Shown: positions 48,841-57,928 of the stretch, piece after piece
How the letters are laid out: each line of letters opens with the position of its first letter
Position numbering within the stretch: the stretch's first letter is position 1
DNA from: JACPFJ01 sp036504875
Lineage (GTDB): Bacteria > Desulfobacterota > Desulfuromonadia > Geobacterales > Pseudopelobacteraceae
DNA length: 64,000 nucleotides
Direction of reading: 5' to 3'
Assembly: GCA_036504875.1 (NCBI GenBank)
Contig: DASXUK010000047.1
Coordinates: forward strand, 33,214-97,213
Program-made: the position numbers and the translations under genes
Notes under the pieces: model-generated
Seen by the model: the letters and a program-made list of their open reading frames with translations, nothing else
What the model was told of the DNA's origin: nothing
The model's database searches: none

Positions 48841-51081
48841 TTACAGATCAAACAGGGTCGGCTCCTTAGGCAGAAACGCCTCAAAGCGTTTCTCCAAATT
48901 TTTTAATTTTTCAATATAGTAGGGTACATTCACATCCGGGCGCGCTGGGGAATAGGAATGCAGCGGGCGGCAGTTTTCGTAGGCAACAGCATCTTTATGA
49001 CAACCGCTGATGTAGTAACTCACCTGATCGCCAGCCCGATAAGGACGTTCTGCCTTTAAAGCGATCTCAAAGACAGCCGCTGGTTTGCATTTGCCTGTCC
49101 GCAATCTTTCCCGGTACCTTTCCGGCGACAGGTTAAGTGTTTCTGTCCGTGCCACCCAGCTTATATCAAACTGGCGGGCTGCCAGCCGGGCTACATAGCG
49201 GTCGAATAGCTGCTCAATCCCTGTGCCGCCGGATGTCAGCAAGAGCTTGATCGCCTCTCGCATGAACTCCCTGAGGTAGGGCTCCAGTCCTCGCGACCGC
49301 AGGCTGCTTCCCCGAATGATTATTTTTCCGTCATATCCAAGTAAGGCATAATTTTTTATCTTGTATGAAAACATGGCCCGATAGCGGCCATCCATCTCCA
49401 CCTCGATCCCGGCCGGTAAAGACCGGGATACCTGTTCCACCAACAGCTTCTGCTCATCTTCATCGTCACAGCCTGGCGGCGGCCGAAAGTAAATGCCGTC
49501 CGTATCGACCTCGATCGGCTCGGCGCCCGCCTGATGCAGCGCTTCCATCATTGTTCGGATGGTTACCCTTCCCAGCCTGGTTATCTCGGCGGCGGTCTCC
49601 GGATCCGAGAAATTATGCAGGGTGGCGCCCAGATACCCGAAAAATGAATTGATCAGGATTTTAAAGACCTGTTGGAGCGTTTCAAGGTAATGGCGCTCGT
49701 TGGGGTCGCTACTTTCCCGGGCGCCTTGCTTGGCTTCGAGCCTAAAACGGCGCAACTCTGCCAGCATCGGCAGGAACAGCCCCAGAGTATCGCGGGCCGG
49801 CTTCAACCGGTAGGAGAGCATCAGCGACGGATAAAGCGAGGCAACATCGCAATGGACAACCGGGCCGCAGACCCCTTCCTTGAGCAGTTCGGTATAACCC
49901 CCCTCAAACGGAGCCGCCTCGGCAGTGCGGGCCGGGATAGCATGACCGCGATGCAGATATTCCCTGAGAAACAGGGCATTGATGCGGGTGGCATTGCCCC
50001 GCAGGGGGCAGTTCTGAAAGGAAAATGGAAACATGCGGGTCTGCATGAACCAGGGGTTGCCCAGGATGCGGAAGATGGCCTGGGTTTCCCTGACATCATC
50101 CAGGTTGTAGCGGAACAGCAGTTCTGGATCGGTCTGGAAATATTGGCTGATCTGACTGCCATCCAGATAGACGCGATCAATGGGTGCCACACCGAAATGG
50201 CGTGCCACCTGTTTCAGTCCGTGGCTCTCCAGTCCCCGCTGGGTGATATCATAATGCTGGACCAGGAAATAGGTGTCGATGACATGGCGGCCGTAGATAT
50301 CCCAGCGGGGATAGTCAAACGATCTTTCGGCCAGATTCCAGTGTGAGCTGGCGGTGATGCGCGGCGTGGAACCGTTGCGCCCCCAGGTCAGTGGCACTCC
50401 CAGCATTTCAGCCCGCTTACCGATATAATCCAGATCAAAGCAGAATATGTTGTGACCGATAATCGCATCCGGATCATTTTGATGGATGATGGCATTCAGT
50501 GCCAGCAGGATTTCCTTTTCGGTTAGGCGATCACCTCGCAACACGATCTCCTCGCCGCGCGAATCAGCTATGGCAATGGAGATAATCCGGTCTTCAGGAC
50601 GTTTGGGATTCGAGAACTGGTAGCCTTCAGCGCAGAAGGTCTCAATATCCAATGTCAGGGTGACCAGTTCGGATAAATCCATCCCCTTGAAGAGCGTAGC
50701 GCCGGTGGCAAGCAGGTACTGGTGGGACAAATCGGAAATAAAAAGATAGGGAGCCTCTGCGGCACCGGGAGTAAAGCCGCTCTTTGAGGCCAAATGATCG
50801 CGGGCTTTCAGGCATTCACTCCAAGATTGAAACAGAAGCTGGTAACGGAAAAAATCATCCCCCTCCAGTCGGCGTACTGAACAGGGTACCTGGCTACCGC
50901 TTATCAGGCCCGGTTCGCTGACCAGAATAAAAGGTCGGAAAGGGTCGTCGTGGAAATGAACCCCCTGCGGTGTCCGGAAAAAGAGGCGCACAAAATGCCC
51001 GGCCGGTTCCACTGCGACGATGCCGGTCCGTTGATCATGACCGAAAAGAATCGGTATTTTTTCCAATGTAACAGGCAACAT
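48841..51081 (-). CDS. polB: Family B DNA polymerase (Pol II type)
   Basis: The protein has 746 residues from ATG 51081; a TTG at 51117 is possible but neither has a good ribosome site. The exonuclease domain has LDIETFC (Exo I, ~148) and DAIIGHNIFCFDLDYI (Exo II, ~205). Polymerase motifs are DVASLYPSLM (A, ~400), KILINSFFGYLGA (B, ~458) and EVDTDGIYF (C, ~515). It would act in replication restart and damage bypass. The start region is short compared with E. coli Pol II (783). Confidence 0.93.
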   Translation of the reverse strand: MLPVTLEKIPILFGHDQRTGIVAVEPAGHFVRLFFRTPQGVHFHDDPFRPFILVSEPGLISGSQVPCSVRRLEGDDFFRYQLLFQSWSECLKARDHLASKSGFTPGAAEAPYLFISDLSHQYLLATGATLFKGMDLSELVTLTLDIETFCAEGYQFSNPKRPEDRIISIAIADSRGEEIVLRGDRLTEKEILLALNAIIHQNDPDAIIGHNIFCFDLDYIGKRAEMLGVPLTWGRNGSTPRITASSHWNLAERSFDYPRWDIYGRHVIDTYFLVQHYDITQRGLESHGLKQVARHFGVAPIDRVYLDGSQISQYFQTDPELLFRYNLDDVRETQAIFRILGNPWFMQTRMFPFSFQNCPLRGNATRINALFLREYLHRGHAIPARTAEAAPFEGGYTELLKEGVCGPVVHCDVASLYPSLMLSYRLKPARDTLGLFLPMLAELRRFRLEAKQGARESSDPNERHYLETLQQVFKILINSFFGYLGATLHNFSDPETAAEITRLGRVTIRTMMEALHQAGAEPIEVDTDGIYFRPPPGCDDEDEQKLLVEQVSRSLPAGIEVEMDGRYRAMFSYKIKNYALLGYDGKIIIRGSSLRSRGLEPYLREFMREAIKLLLTSGGTGIEQLFDRYVARLAARQFDISWVARTETLNLSPERYRERLRTGKCKPAAVFEIALKAERPYRAGDQVSYYISGCHKDAVAYENCRPLHSYSPARPDVNVPYYIEKLKNLEKRFEAFLPKEPTLFDL

Positions 51082-51120
51082 GGCGGCAACTCTACGATAG
51101 GGGTGCTGCTGAGGCAATAA

Positions 51121-51150
51121 AAAAAGCGCGGACTATAAAGCCGCGCTTCG
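51121..51150 (-). terminator. Terminator after peroxiredoxin gene
   Basis: On the minus strand AAGCGCGGC / CCGCGCTT with loop TTTATAGT is followed by TTTTTTATT, 19 bases after the peroxiredoxin stop. Confidence 0.92.
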
Positions 51151-51168
51151 GGATGGAATACCTATAAA

Positions 51169-51768
51169 TTATTTCTTGGCATGTTTGGTCAGATAGCTGG
51201 CAACCCCTTCGGCAGTCGGCTTCATGGCCTCTTCGCCTTCCTGCCAGTTGGCCGGGCAGACCTCGCCGTGTGTGTCTGAGAACTGGACCGCGTCCACCAT
51301 TCTAAGAGCTTCAACCACGCTTCTGCCCAGCGGAAGGTCATTGATGATGCAGTGGCGGACTTTTCCGGTGGGATCGATCAAAAACAGGCCGCGTAGCGCT
51401 ACGGAGCTGTTGAAGAGGATGCCGTAGGACTTGGCGATTTCCTTGTTCAAATCCTGAACCAGCGGATACTGAATGTTGCCGATGCCGCCGTTCTCAACCG
51501 GGGTGTTTTTCCAGGCAAGGTGGGTGTATTTAGAATCGACCGAAACCCCGATAACCTCACAGTTTTTGGTTTTGAATTCATTGACCTTCTTATCAAAGGC
51601 CAGGATTTCCGAGGGGCAGACAAAGGTAAAGTCCAGCGGGTAGAAAAACAAAAGAACATATTTGCCCTTGAAGCTTGAAAGTGTAATACTTCCGAAGGTG
51701 TTATCCGGCATGACTGCTTCTGCCGTAAAATCAGGGGCTTGTTGGGTTACGAGGGTTGTAAGGCACAT
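51169..51768 (-). CDS. 2-Cys peroxiredoxin (AhpC/TSA family)
   Basis: This thiol peroxidase of 199 residues reduces H2O2, organic peroxides and peroxynitrite. The peroxidatic Cys is in DFTFVCPSEI near 51 and the resolving Cys in HGEVCPANWQEGEEA near 171. AAGGAGA precedes the ATG. The C-terminal YF motif of sensitive typical 2-Cys enzymes is absent, so it resembles the robust bacterial Prx1/AhpC type. No AhpF or thioredoxin reductase gene is adjacent. Confidence 0.95.
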   Translation of the reverse strand: MCLTTLVTQQAPDFTAEAVMPDNTFGSITLSSFKGKYVLLFFYPLDFTFVCPSEILAFDKKVNEFKTKNCEVIGVSVDSKYTHLAWKNTPVENGGIGNIQYPLVQDLNKEIAKSYGILFNSSVALRGLFLIDPTGKVRHCIINDLPLGRSVVEALRMVDAVQFSDTHGEVCPANWQEGEEAMKPTAEGVASYLTKHAKK

Positions 51769-51967
51769 AGGATTCTCTCCTTTTTTTGAAAGTAAATTAC
51801 ATGGCTTAACTAATACCAGCCAATCAGGCTGCTGTCAATAGGATAAAAAGACTCTTTTGGTCTTTTTTGTTTTTCAGCAGTACAAATCATAGTTGCATTG
51901 TTTGTTTTGACGAGATGGCGGCTGGATTTCTTATAGAACTTAACCTGTGAAAAGCATTTGGCACACG

Positions 51968-52012
51968 GAGCAACGGAGTGAAATTAGGGGGAAAAACTTC
52001 TCTCCGTTGCTC
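51968..52012. repeat. 11-bp perfect inverted repeat in the prx-cls gap
   Basis: GAGCAACGGAG and CTCCGTTGCTC flank a 23-base spacer in the 289-base gap between the peroxiredoxin and cardiolipin synthase genes. No T-run follows on the minus strand, so it is not a standard terminator for cls. Nothing else is recognised in this gap. Confidence 0.5.
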
Positions 52013-52057
52013 TTTAGGCCCTTTGGGTCAGTGTTATTCCGATTGCCCTTTTAAAGA

Positions 52058-53491
52058 TTAAAGGTAAGGCGACAGCAGGCGGGCGAAGTTGTCTCTGAGC
52101 TTTACCGGCAAAATGCGTTGGTTTAGCTCATTGAGAGTTACCTCGTGGGAATCAGCCAGGGCCGCCTCTAGATGCTGTTTCATCAGCATCGCAAAAGCAT
52201 GATCAAAAACACTCAGATTCAGCTCGAAGTTAAGCCTCAGGCTGCGTGGGTCCAGATTGGCGGAGCCGATCAGAGCCCAGATATCATCAACTATAAAAAG
52301 TTTACTGTGCACAAATGGGGGGGGCTGGTAAAAAACCCGGACACCATTGGCGATAAGCTCACCCAAAAGCGCCTTGGAGGCCCAGTGGACAAACGGCAGG
52401 TTGTTTTTAACAGGCAGTATGATCCGTACGTCAACCCCGCGCAATGCGGTCGTAATCAGGGCCGAGATCATTGAACGGTCGGGGATAAAGTAAGGGGTCA
52501 TGATCCAGACGGTCTTGCCGGCACAGGAAAGCGCCCCCATGATAATCTGCTCCAGCTTTCGGAACTCTTTATCCGGTCCATCGCTGATGCTGCGGGCCAG
52601 GGCCCAGCCGGCATTGGCGATCTCCGGAAAAAAGTGCGGCTGGTCGAGGCGCTCGCCGGTGACAAAGTGCCAGTCCTCAAGGAAGGCCCGCTGCAGGTCG
52701 CTTACTACCGGCCCTTGAATAAGAAAATGCAGGTCATGGATGGCATCGGCGGCCGGGGCCTGTGACGACATATGCCGGCTGCGGATGTTCATCCCGCCGG
52801 TGTAGGCTTCGCGGCCGTCGATAATCAAGAGTTTGCGGTGGTTGCGCAGGTTGATGTAAGCGCCGTGGCGCAAGGGCAGATAGCGCCGGAGCAGCACCCG
52901 CGAGCCGTCTAGCACCTTGCGAGGCGACAGCCGGCTGTATTTTTCCCCCAATGCGTCGATAATCACCCGCACCTCGACTCCCCGGTCGGCCGCCTCGCGA
53001 AGTCTTTGCGTGAATTCAGCTCCGATGCCATCGGCATCGAAAATATAGCTGCTGAGGTTGATGCTGGTCCTGGCCCGGCAGATGGCATTCAGCATTGCCG
53101 GATAGGCTTCTTCGCCATCGACCAGAGCTGTGATCTGATTGCCTTCCCGTAGCCGGGTCCTTACCACCCGATCCGCCAGAATAGTTAAATCACGCAGATG
53201 GCGGGCTTCCTTTGGAAGCTGGGCCGAGACAACCTCCTGCTCAAGAATCGGGTAGATTTCCAGACCACTGATTCTGCGGCCGATATTGCTCCAGTGCCGG
53301 GCGCGGCTTGAAATGCGGTTGACCCCCAGGCACCAGTACAGAAACGGGCCGAGCAGAGGCAGAGTCAGGCAGAGGCTCATCCAGCCCAGAGCAGCCCGTG
53401 AATCGCGTTTATGCAATAGGGCGTGCCCGGCGGCTGTCAATGAAAGCATGGCTGTGCAGACCAGGAATATGCCAAACAAGAAGTGATCCAT
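52058..53491 (-). CDS. cls: Cardiolipin synthase (PLD superfamily)
   Basis: This membrane enzyme condenses two phosphatidylglycerols to cardiolipin. The protein has 477 residues from ATG 53491; a TTG at 53497 is also in frame. Two N-terminal transmembrane segments are followed by two phospholipase-D HKD motifs, NHRKLLIIDGREAYTGG near 215 and HSKLFIVDDIWALIGSAN near 392. The Rieske gene ends eight bases upstream on the same strand, so the two may be cotranscribed. Confidence 0.94.
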   Translation of the reverse strand: MDHFLFGIFLVCTAMLSLTAAGHALLHKRDSRAALGWMSLCLTLPLLGPFLYWCLGVNRISSRARHWSNIGRRISGLEIYPILEQEVVSAQLPKEARHLRDLTILADRVVRTRLREGNQITALVDGEEAYPAMLNAICRARTSINLSSYIFDADGIGAEFTQRLREAADRGVEVRVIIDALGEKYSRLSPRKVLDGSRVLLRRYLPLRHGAYINLRNHRKLLIIDGREAYTGGMNIRSRHMSSQAPAADAIHDLHFLIQGPVVSDLQRAFLEDWHFVTGERLDQPHFFPEIANAGWALARSISDGPDKEFRKLEQIIMGALSCAGKTVWIMTPYFIPDRSMISALITTALRGVDVRIILPVKNNLPFVHWASKALLGELIANGVRVFYQPPPFVHSKLFIVDDIWALIGSANLDPRSLRLNFELNLSVFDHAFAMLMKQHLEAALADSHEVTLNELNQRILPVKLRDNFARLLSPYL

Positions 53492-53498
53492 TACCAAG

Positions 53499-53798
53499 TT
53501 AATCCAGTTCTACCAGGATATCTTCTCCTACTATCTGAACCGGAAATATTTTCAGGGTGTATTCGGGAAAGTCCCTGCAGCTCCCGTCAATCAGGTTGAA
53601 ACGATAGCCGTGGCGCGGGCAGGAAATGGTGCCTTCCTTAACAATTGCCGCCGCCATAGGGCTCCCCTGGTGCGGACACTCGTTTTCACAGGCGTAGATG
53701 GCACTTTTGATGTTGATCAGCAGGATCTCCCGTCCGGCAACCGTGACTAATTTTTTGCCGAAGTTAGGGACATCACTTAGCTTGGCAACAATGGTCAT
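53499..53798 (-). CDS. Rieske [2Fe-2S] ferredoxin-like protein
   Basis: The protein has 99 residues. The cluster ligands are CPHQGS near 42 and CPRHGYRF near 62, the C-x-H...C-x2-H pattern of Rieske proteins; this is the NirD/BphF-like soluble type. There is no signal or membrane anchor. AAAGG precedes the ATG. No oxygenase or nitrite reductase partner is nearby, so the electron acceptor is unknown. Confidence 0.92.
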   Translation of the reverse strand: MTIVAKLSDVPNFGKKLVTVAGREILLINIKSAIYACENECPHQGSPMAAAIVKEGTISCPRHGYRFNLIDGSCRDFPEYTLKIFPVQIVGEDILVELD

Positions 53799-53878
53799 AA
53801 TAATCCTTTCTCGTCCTGTTTTTAATTTTTATCAGCTTATTTAAGAAAGTGCATTAAGTCAAATCAGTTTCAGCTTTG

Positions 53879-53895
53879 TGCATAATTACTATGCA
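53879..53895. promoter_or_regulatory. NtrC-like 17-bp palindrome
   Basis: TGCATA-ATTAC-TATGCA is perfectly symmetric with a 5-base centre, the geometry of NtrC sites (TGCAC-N7-GTGCA type). It lies about 180 bases upstream of the sigma-54 promoter at 54075, a normal enhancer distance. The rest of the 419-base gap 53799-54217 holds AT-rich sequence without a gene. Confidence 0.5.
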
Positions 53896-54074
53896 GCAAG
53901 TCATGCCACCAACAATTCGCTCACCCTTGTCAAAAAAATGGACCTTTTTCAGGGAAAAATTTGTCTAAAAAACTGCAATTGGATGCTTATTTTATAGGCA
54001 AACATCCCGTTCCCAACAGCGATTATTTAGACTGTTTTGCTTTAAGTATCTGATTCAGTGAGGATAATTAAAAC

Positions 54075-54090
54075 TGGCACAGTGCATGCT
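54075..54090 (+). promoter_or_regulatory. Sigma-54 (-24/-12) promoter
   Basis: TGGCAC followed by ATGCT keeps the invariant GG-N10-GC spacing of RpoN promoters. It lies about 130 bases upstream of the barrel-protein gene preceding glnK and amtB. Confidence 0.6.
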
Positions 54091-54217
54091 ATATCAAGTT
54101 TAGAAAAACTAAGTTGTTATGGCCAACAACATTTTGCTCAACAGAACGTGCATGATGAAACCAATGAAGCTTTCATTCCAACACCGTTCAAAATCAACGA
54201 TGAAAAGGAGAGGAAAG

Positions 54218-55030
54218 ATGAAAATTGGAAAGATTCTAACAACAGCATGTGCGGTAGTGGCTTTGGCAAGCAGTGTGGCAATGGCAACCCCCGCCACCGA
54301 GATCTGGATTCCAGCCGTGGATGTTAAAGGTTTCAAAGAGATGCATGTTGATATCGACAACTATATGCGTTTATCGCCTAAAAGCGATGCAGGCCCCAAC
54401 TTTTACAACATCGGCCTCAGTGCCGGCGTACTTCCTTTTGAGAACGTTAAGCTCGAAGTTGGCATCGACATGTTGATGACCAGCCTGCAAACTGATAACC
54501 AGTTCGACAATCACCCATTTTATTTCAACGCTAAGCTTGGGACCCCTGAAGATGCCTTCGGCATCAAGGGGCTGCCGGCCTTCGCAGTTGGCGCCTACAA
54601 CCTCGGCACCTACGACAAGCCTGAAGTCAATGGCATTTCCACACGCCAGAACATCTTTTACGGCTTGGTAGGCAAGACCTTTCCGGTAGTGGGTCGCTTT
54701 TCAGTCGGCGGCTACTACGGTGCAGCGAGATCGTTTGTTGCCAATACCATGACCCCGGCGGCTGCAACAAAGAAAATCAACAGCGGTGTGTTGGCATCCT
54801 GGGACCGCACCATGAGCGAGATCTCGGATAAGCTCACCTTTCTTTCCGACTACCAGAGTGGCAACAACGCCAATGGCGAGGTAAGCGTCGGCGCGTCCTG
54901 GGCCTTCAACAAGAATGTCTCCCTGATTGTGGGCGCGGTCATCTTCAACCCCTTCTATAACCCGTCTCAAGGAGAAGCCCTCCCCGGCGGCAAGCCTGCG
55001 CTGACCACTCAACTGGACCTGTCTTTCTAG
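54218..55030 (+). CDS. Outer-membrane beta-barrel protein, nitrogen-linked
   Basis: The protein has 270 residues from ATG 54218, which follows AAGGAGAGG; the upstream frame to 54119 contains no ribosome site. It has a signal peptide (CAVVALASSVAMA). The mature part has alternating strands, for example GAARSFVANTMTP and GEVSVGASWAFNKNVSLIVG, and ends TTQLDLSF with a terminal Phe. It is probably a small outer-membrane channel. The sigma-54 promoter and the following glnK-amtB genes suggest a role under nitrogen limitation. Confidence 0.78.
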   Translation: MKIGKILTTACAVVALASSVAMATPATEIWIPAVDVKGFKEMHVDIDNYMRLSPKSDAGPNFYNIGLSAGVLPFENVKLEVGIDMLMTSLQTDNQFDNHPFYFNAKLGTPEDAFGIKGLPAFAVGAYNLGTYDKPEVNGISTRQNIFYGLVGKTFPVVGRFSVGGYYGAARSFVANTMTPAAATKKINSGVLASWDRTMSEISDKLTFLSDYQSGNNANGEVSVGASWAFNKNVSLIVGAVIFNPFYNPSQGEALPGGKPALTTQLDLSF

Positions 55031-55048
55031 GCTGTACCTCCTTTAATT

Positions 55049-55076
55049 CCGGGGATGGCGACATCCCCGTCTTTTT
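55049..55076 (+). terminator. Terminator or attenuator between barrel gene and glnK
   Basis: GGGGATG / CATCCCC with loop GCGA is followed by GTCTTTTT. It would reduce read-through from the sigma-54 promoter into glnK. Confidence 0.8.
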
Positions 55077-55118
55077 CCGGGAGTCAATATATAGCACGCA
55101 TACCAGGAGGTCTGCACA

Positions 55119-55457
55119 ATGAAACTTATCGAGGCAATTATAAAACCCTTCAAGCTGGATGAAGTCAAGGATGCCCTGAATGAGATCGGCATCGAGGGTA
55201 TCACTGTCAGCGAGGTAAAGGGGTACGGACGTCAAAAAGGACATACCGAACTTTATCGCGGTGCCGAATATGTGGTCGATTTCATCCCTAAAAACAAGAT
55301 TGAAATTGTAGTCAGCGATGAAATGGTCAGCAAGGTGGTTGAAACGATCGAGAAAACCGCTAAAACCGGCCGGATCGGCGACGGCAAAATCTTCATCATT
55401 CCGTTGGAAGAAGCGGTCAGGATCAGAACCGGCGAAAAAGGTGACGAAGCTGTTTAG
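55119..55457 (+). CDS. glnK: PII nitrogen regulatory protein (GlnK/GlnB)
   Basis: This trimeric signal protein of 112 residues binds ATP/ADP and 2-oxoglutarate and plugs the ammonium channel when nitrogen is plentiful. The T-loop YRGAEYVVDFIPK has Tyr 51, the uridylylation site. KIFIIPLEEAVRIRTGEKG is the C-terminal nucleotide-binding signature. CAGGAGG precedes the ATG. Pairing with amtB 94 bases downstream indicates GlnK rather than GlnB. Confidence 0.96.
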   Translation: MKLIEAIIKPFKLDEVKDALNEIGIEGITVSEVKGYGRQKGHTELYRGAEYVVDFIPKNKIEIVVSDEMVSKVVETIEKTAKTGRIGDGKIFIIPLEEAVRIRTGEKGDEAV

Positions 55458-55550
55458 TATCTGAATAGGCCCCGTTTAACCGGCTGCTTTTACCCCTGAG
55501 CGCCCGGAAGAAAAGTACCAGACAACAATAGACATCCTTGGAGGACAAAT

Positions 55551-57032
55551 ATGAAACTCAAAATATATCTTGCAGCTGTAATGTGCACCATCCTGATCGG
55601 TCTGATTCCGGTCTGCGCCATGGCAGAAGAGAAGAAGGAGGCCGCACCGGTACTAGCTGTTACTACCGCGGTGCCTGCCCCGCAGGCCGCTGCACCGGCT
55701 GATGCCGTTGTTCCTCCGGCTCCGACAGCTCCGGCTACCCCACCGGATGTCAAGCCGGTTCTGAATACCGGTGATACCGCTTGGATGCTTGTTTCATCGG
55801 CTTTGGTGCTGCTGATGATTCCTGGTCTGGCGCTGTTCTATGGCGGCATGGTGCGCCAGAAAAACATCCTTTCCACCATGATGCATTCTTTTGTAGCTAT
55901 GGGCATCGTCGGCGTGCAATGGGCAGTAATCGGTTATTCACTTGCCTTTGCCCCGGACCTGGGGCATGGCCTTATAGGCAACTTCAGCAAGTTCATGCTT
56001 AACGGTCTGATCATCATGAAGGACGCTGCCAGCGGCACGGTGGACTGGGCTCTGTTTCAGAACTACACCAAGGAACCGGGGGCTATTCCCGAGCTGGTAT
56101 TTGCCATGTATCAGGCCATGTTTGCCATGATTACCGTGGCGCTCATCTCCGGCGCCATGGCTGAGCGCGTCAAGTTCTCCGCCTACTGCGTCTTTGTCCT
56201 GCTCTGGACCACTCTGGTATATGACCCGTTGGCTCACTGGGTCTGGATGACCGACGGCTGGCTCTTCAAGAAAGGTGCCCTGGATTTTGCCGGCGGCACG
56301 GTTGTTCATCTCTCCTCCGGTATCTCAGCCCTGGCTTTCCTGGCTTTCCTGGGTAAGCGCCATGGCTTCCCGACCGAGCGTATGGCTCCCCACAACCTGC
56401 CTATGACCATGTTGGGGGTCGGCCTGCTCTGGTTCGGCTGGTTCGGATTCAATGCCGGTTCGGCTATTGTCGGGGTGAATACCTCTGATGCCGCCGGTGG
56501 CCTGGCCGGTTTAGCCTTTGCCACTACCACCATCGCACCGGCCGCAGCCGGTCTCTCATGGATGTTCGCCGAGTGGATTCACTCCGGAAAACCGAGTGCG
56601 CTTGGCTTTGGCTCGGGTGTCGTGGCCGGTCTGGTGGTTATCACCCCGGCTGCTGGTTTTGTTCAGCCGGGAGCGGCCCTGCTGATGGGTGTTGCTGCAG
56701 GTCTTGTCTGCTACGGTGGAGTGCTGCTGAAGGCCAAGCTTAAGTACGATGATTCACTGGATGCCTTTGGTGTACATGGTATTGGCGGTACTTTCGGCGC
56801 CATAATGACCGGCGTTTTTGCCACGGTGGGCGCTACCGGTCTCCTGGCCGGCAATGCCAAACAGCTCATGATCCAGTTGATTGCGGTTGTGGCAGCCGGC
56901 GCTTACGCCTTTATCGTGACCCTGATCATTGCTTTCATCCTCGATAAGACCATTGGACTGCGGGTCGAGAAGGAAGACGAAATTATGGGTCTGGACCAGA
57001 CCCAGCATTCCGAATCAGGTTACAACATGTAG
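55551..57032 (+). CDS. amtB: Ammonium transporter AmtB
   Basis: This inner-membrane trimeric channel for ammonium has 493 residues. A signal peptide (to about residue 25) and an Ala/Pro-rich extracytoplasmic stretch (about 26-75) precede eleven spans. FYGGMVRQKNILSTMM near 97, twin pore histidines in GGTVVHLSSG near 248 and DAFGVHGIGGTFG near 400 are conserved. The C-terminal tail that binds GlnK is present (RVEKEDEIMGLDQTQH). GGAGG precedes the ATG. Confidence 0.96.
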   Translation: MKLKIYLAAVMCTILIGLIPVCAMAEEKKEAAPVLAVTTAVPAPQAAAPADAVVPPAPTAPATPPDVKPVLNTGDTAWMLVSSALVLLMIPGLALFYGGMVRQKNILSTMMHSFVAMGIVGVQWAVIGYSLAFAPDLGHGLIGNFSKFMLNGLIIMKDAASGTVDWALFQNYTKEPGAIPELVFAMYQAMFAMITVALISGAMAERVKFSAYCVFVLLWTTLVYDPLAHWVWMTDGWLFKKGALDFAGGTVVHLSSGISALAFLAFLGKRHGFPTERMAPHNLPMTMLGVGLLWFGWFGFNAGSAIVGVNTSDAAGGLAGLAFATTTIAPAAAGLSWMFAEWIHSGKPSALGFGSGVVAGLVVITPAAGFVQPGAALLMGVAAGLVCYGGVLLKAKLKYDDSLDAFGVHGIGGTFGAIMTGVFATVGATGLLAGNAKQLMIQLIAVVAAGAYAFIVTLIIAFILDKTIGLRVEKEDEIMGLDQTQHSESGYNM

Positions 57033-57079
57033 AACTGTCTGATTCGTCACAAAGTAATCACCGTTCAGGCTATTTTTTG

Positions 57080-57102
57080 AAGCCGCCTCTTGTAGGCGGC
57101 TT
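57080..57102. terminator. Hairpin after amtB, weak terminator candidate
   Basis: AAGCCGCCT / AGGCGGCTT with loop CTTGT lies 47 bases after the amtB stop. A T-run precedes rather than follows the stem on the plus strand, so termination is uncertain. Confidence 0.4.
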
Positions 57103-57134
57103 CTGCCCGTTCACATCGTCGTGCCGGAGCTAGT

Positions 57135-57875
57135 ATGAAAATATTACCAGAAAATCACATCAACGGCGTTATCAGTGAAGATCTTCTAAAGCGTCTGGCT
57201 TACAACGAGAAGATGGCTGAGCTGGGCAAAATCTCGGCCGGGGTGGTTCATGAGCTGAATGCTCCGCTCTCGGTGATTATCTCGGCTGCGCAATTGATCC
57301 TGCGTGAAGCTGGTGTCCCTGAATATACACGCGAGTTGGTGGACAGGATCAGCTCTGAGGCGCAGCGACTTTCGCTGCTGACGCGCGGCTTGCTGACCTT
57401 TAGCAGACAGGATGAGGTTTCTGAGGAGACGGATATCAACCTGGCAGTGGAATTTGTGCTCAATTTTTTGCATCATGAAGCCGCTCGACGCGGTGTGACT
57501 GTCCTGCGAAACCTGGATCACCAACTTGATGCGCTACGAATGGACAGTAATACTCTCAAGCAGATCCTGCTTAATATCATCATGAACTCTTTGCAGGCGA
57601 TGGAAGAAGGGGGCGGCAAACTGTTGGTGGAAACTTCCGCTCCCAGAGAAGGCGAGATAAGCATTGTTATTGCCGATACCGGACCCGGTATAGCAGAGGA
57701 ATTAGCAGCTAAAATATTCGAACCGTACTTCACCACCAAAAAGCCTGGCGAAGGGACCGGTCTGGGGCTGTTTGTGACCAGGACACTGGTGGAAAATATG
57801 GGAGGGCGGATTGAACTGAACAGCAAACCAGGGGAAGGGGCCACCTTTATCATCACCTTGGCAATGAAGGAATAA
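57135..57875 (+). CDS. Histidine kinase core protein without sensor domain
   Basis: The protein has 246 residues. The H-box AGVVHELNAPLSVI is near 35, N-box QILLNIIMNSLQAMEE near 145, G1 DTGPGIAEE near 178 and G2 GEGTGLGLFVTRTL near 205. Only ~25 residues precede the kinase core, so the sensing input must come from a partner. It follows glnK-amtB, so an NtrB-like role is possible; a partner response regulator is not in the window. It belongs to the NtrB/AtoS-like subgroup by eye. Confidence 0.88.
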   Translation: MKILPENHINGVISEDLLKRLAYNEKMAELGKISAGVVHELNAPLSVIISAAQLILREAGVPEYTRELVDRISSEAQRLSLLTRGLLTFSRQDEVSEETDINLAVEFVLNFLHHEAARRGVTVLRNLDHQLDALRMDSNTLKQILLNIIMNSLQAMEEGGGKLLVETSAPREGEISIVIADTGPGIAEELAAKIFEPYFTTKKPGEGTGLGLFVTRTLVENMGGRIELNSKPGEGATFIITLAMKE

Positions 57876-57928
57876 ATTGTTGGGGATGTTTAACTGGCGG
57901 CGGAAGAATTCTATCAATTTAGGAACTG

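Noticed and set aside
49672..50346. 224-codon plus-strand frame inside the DNA polymerase gene
   Set aside because: The minus strand carries all family B polymerase motifs through this section.
54119..54217. Upstream extension of the nitrogen-linked barrel gene
   Set aside because: The extension has no ribosome site and would bury the signal peptide; ATG 54218 has AAGGAGAGG and a normal signal.
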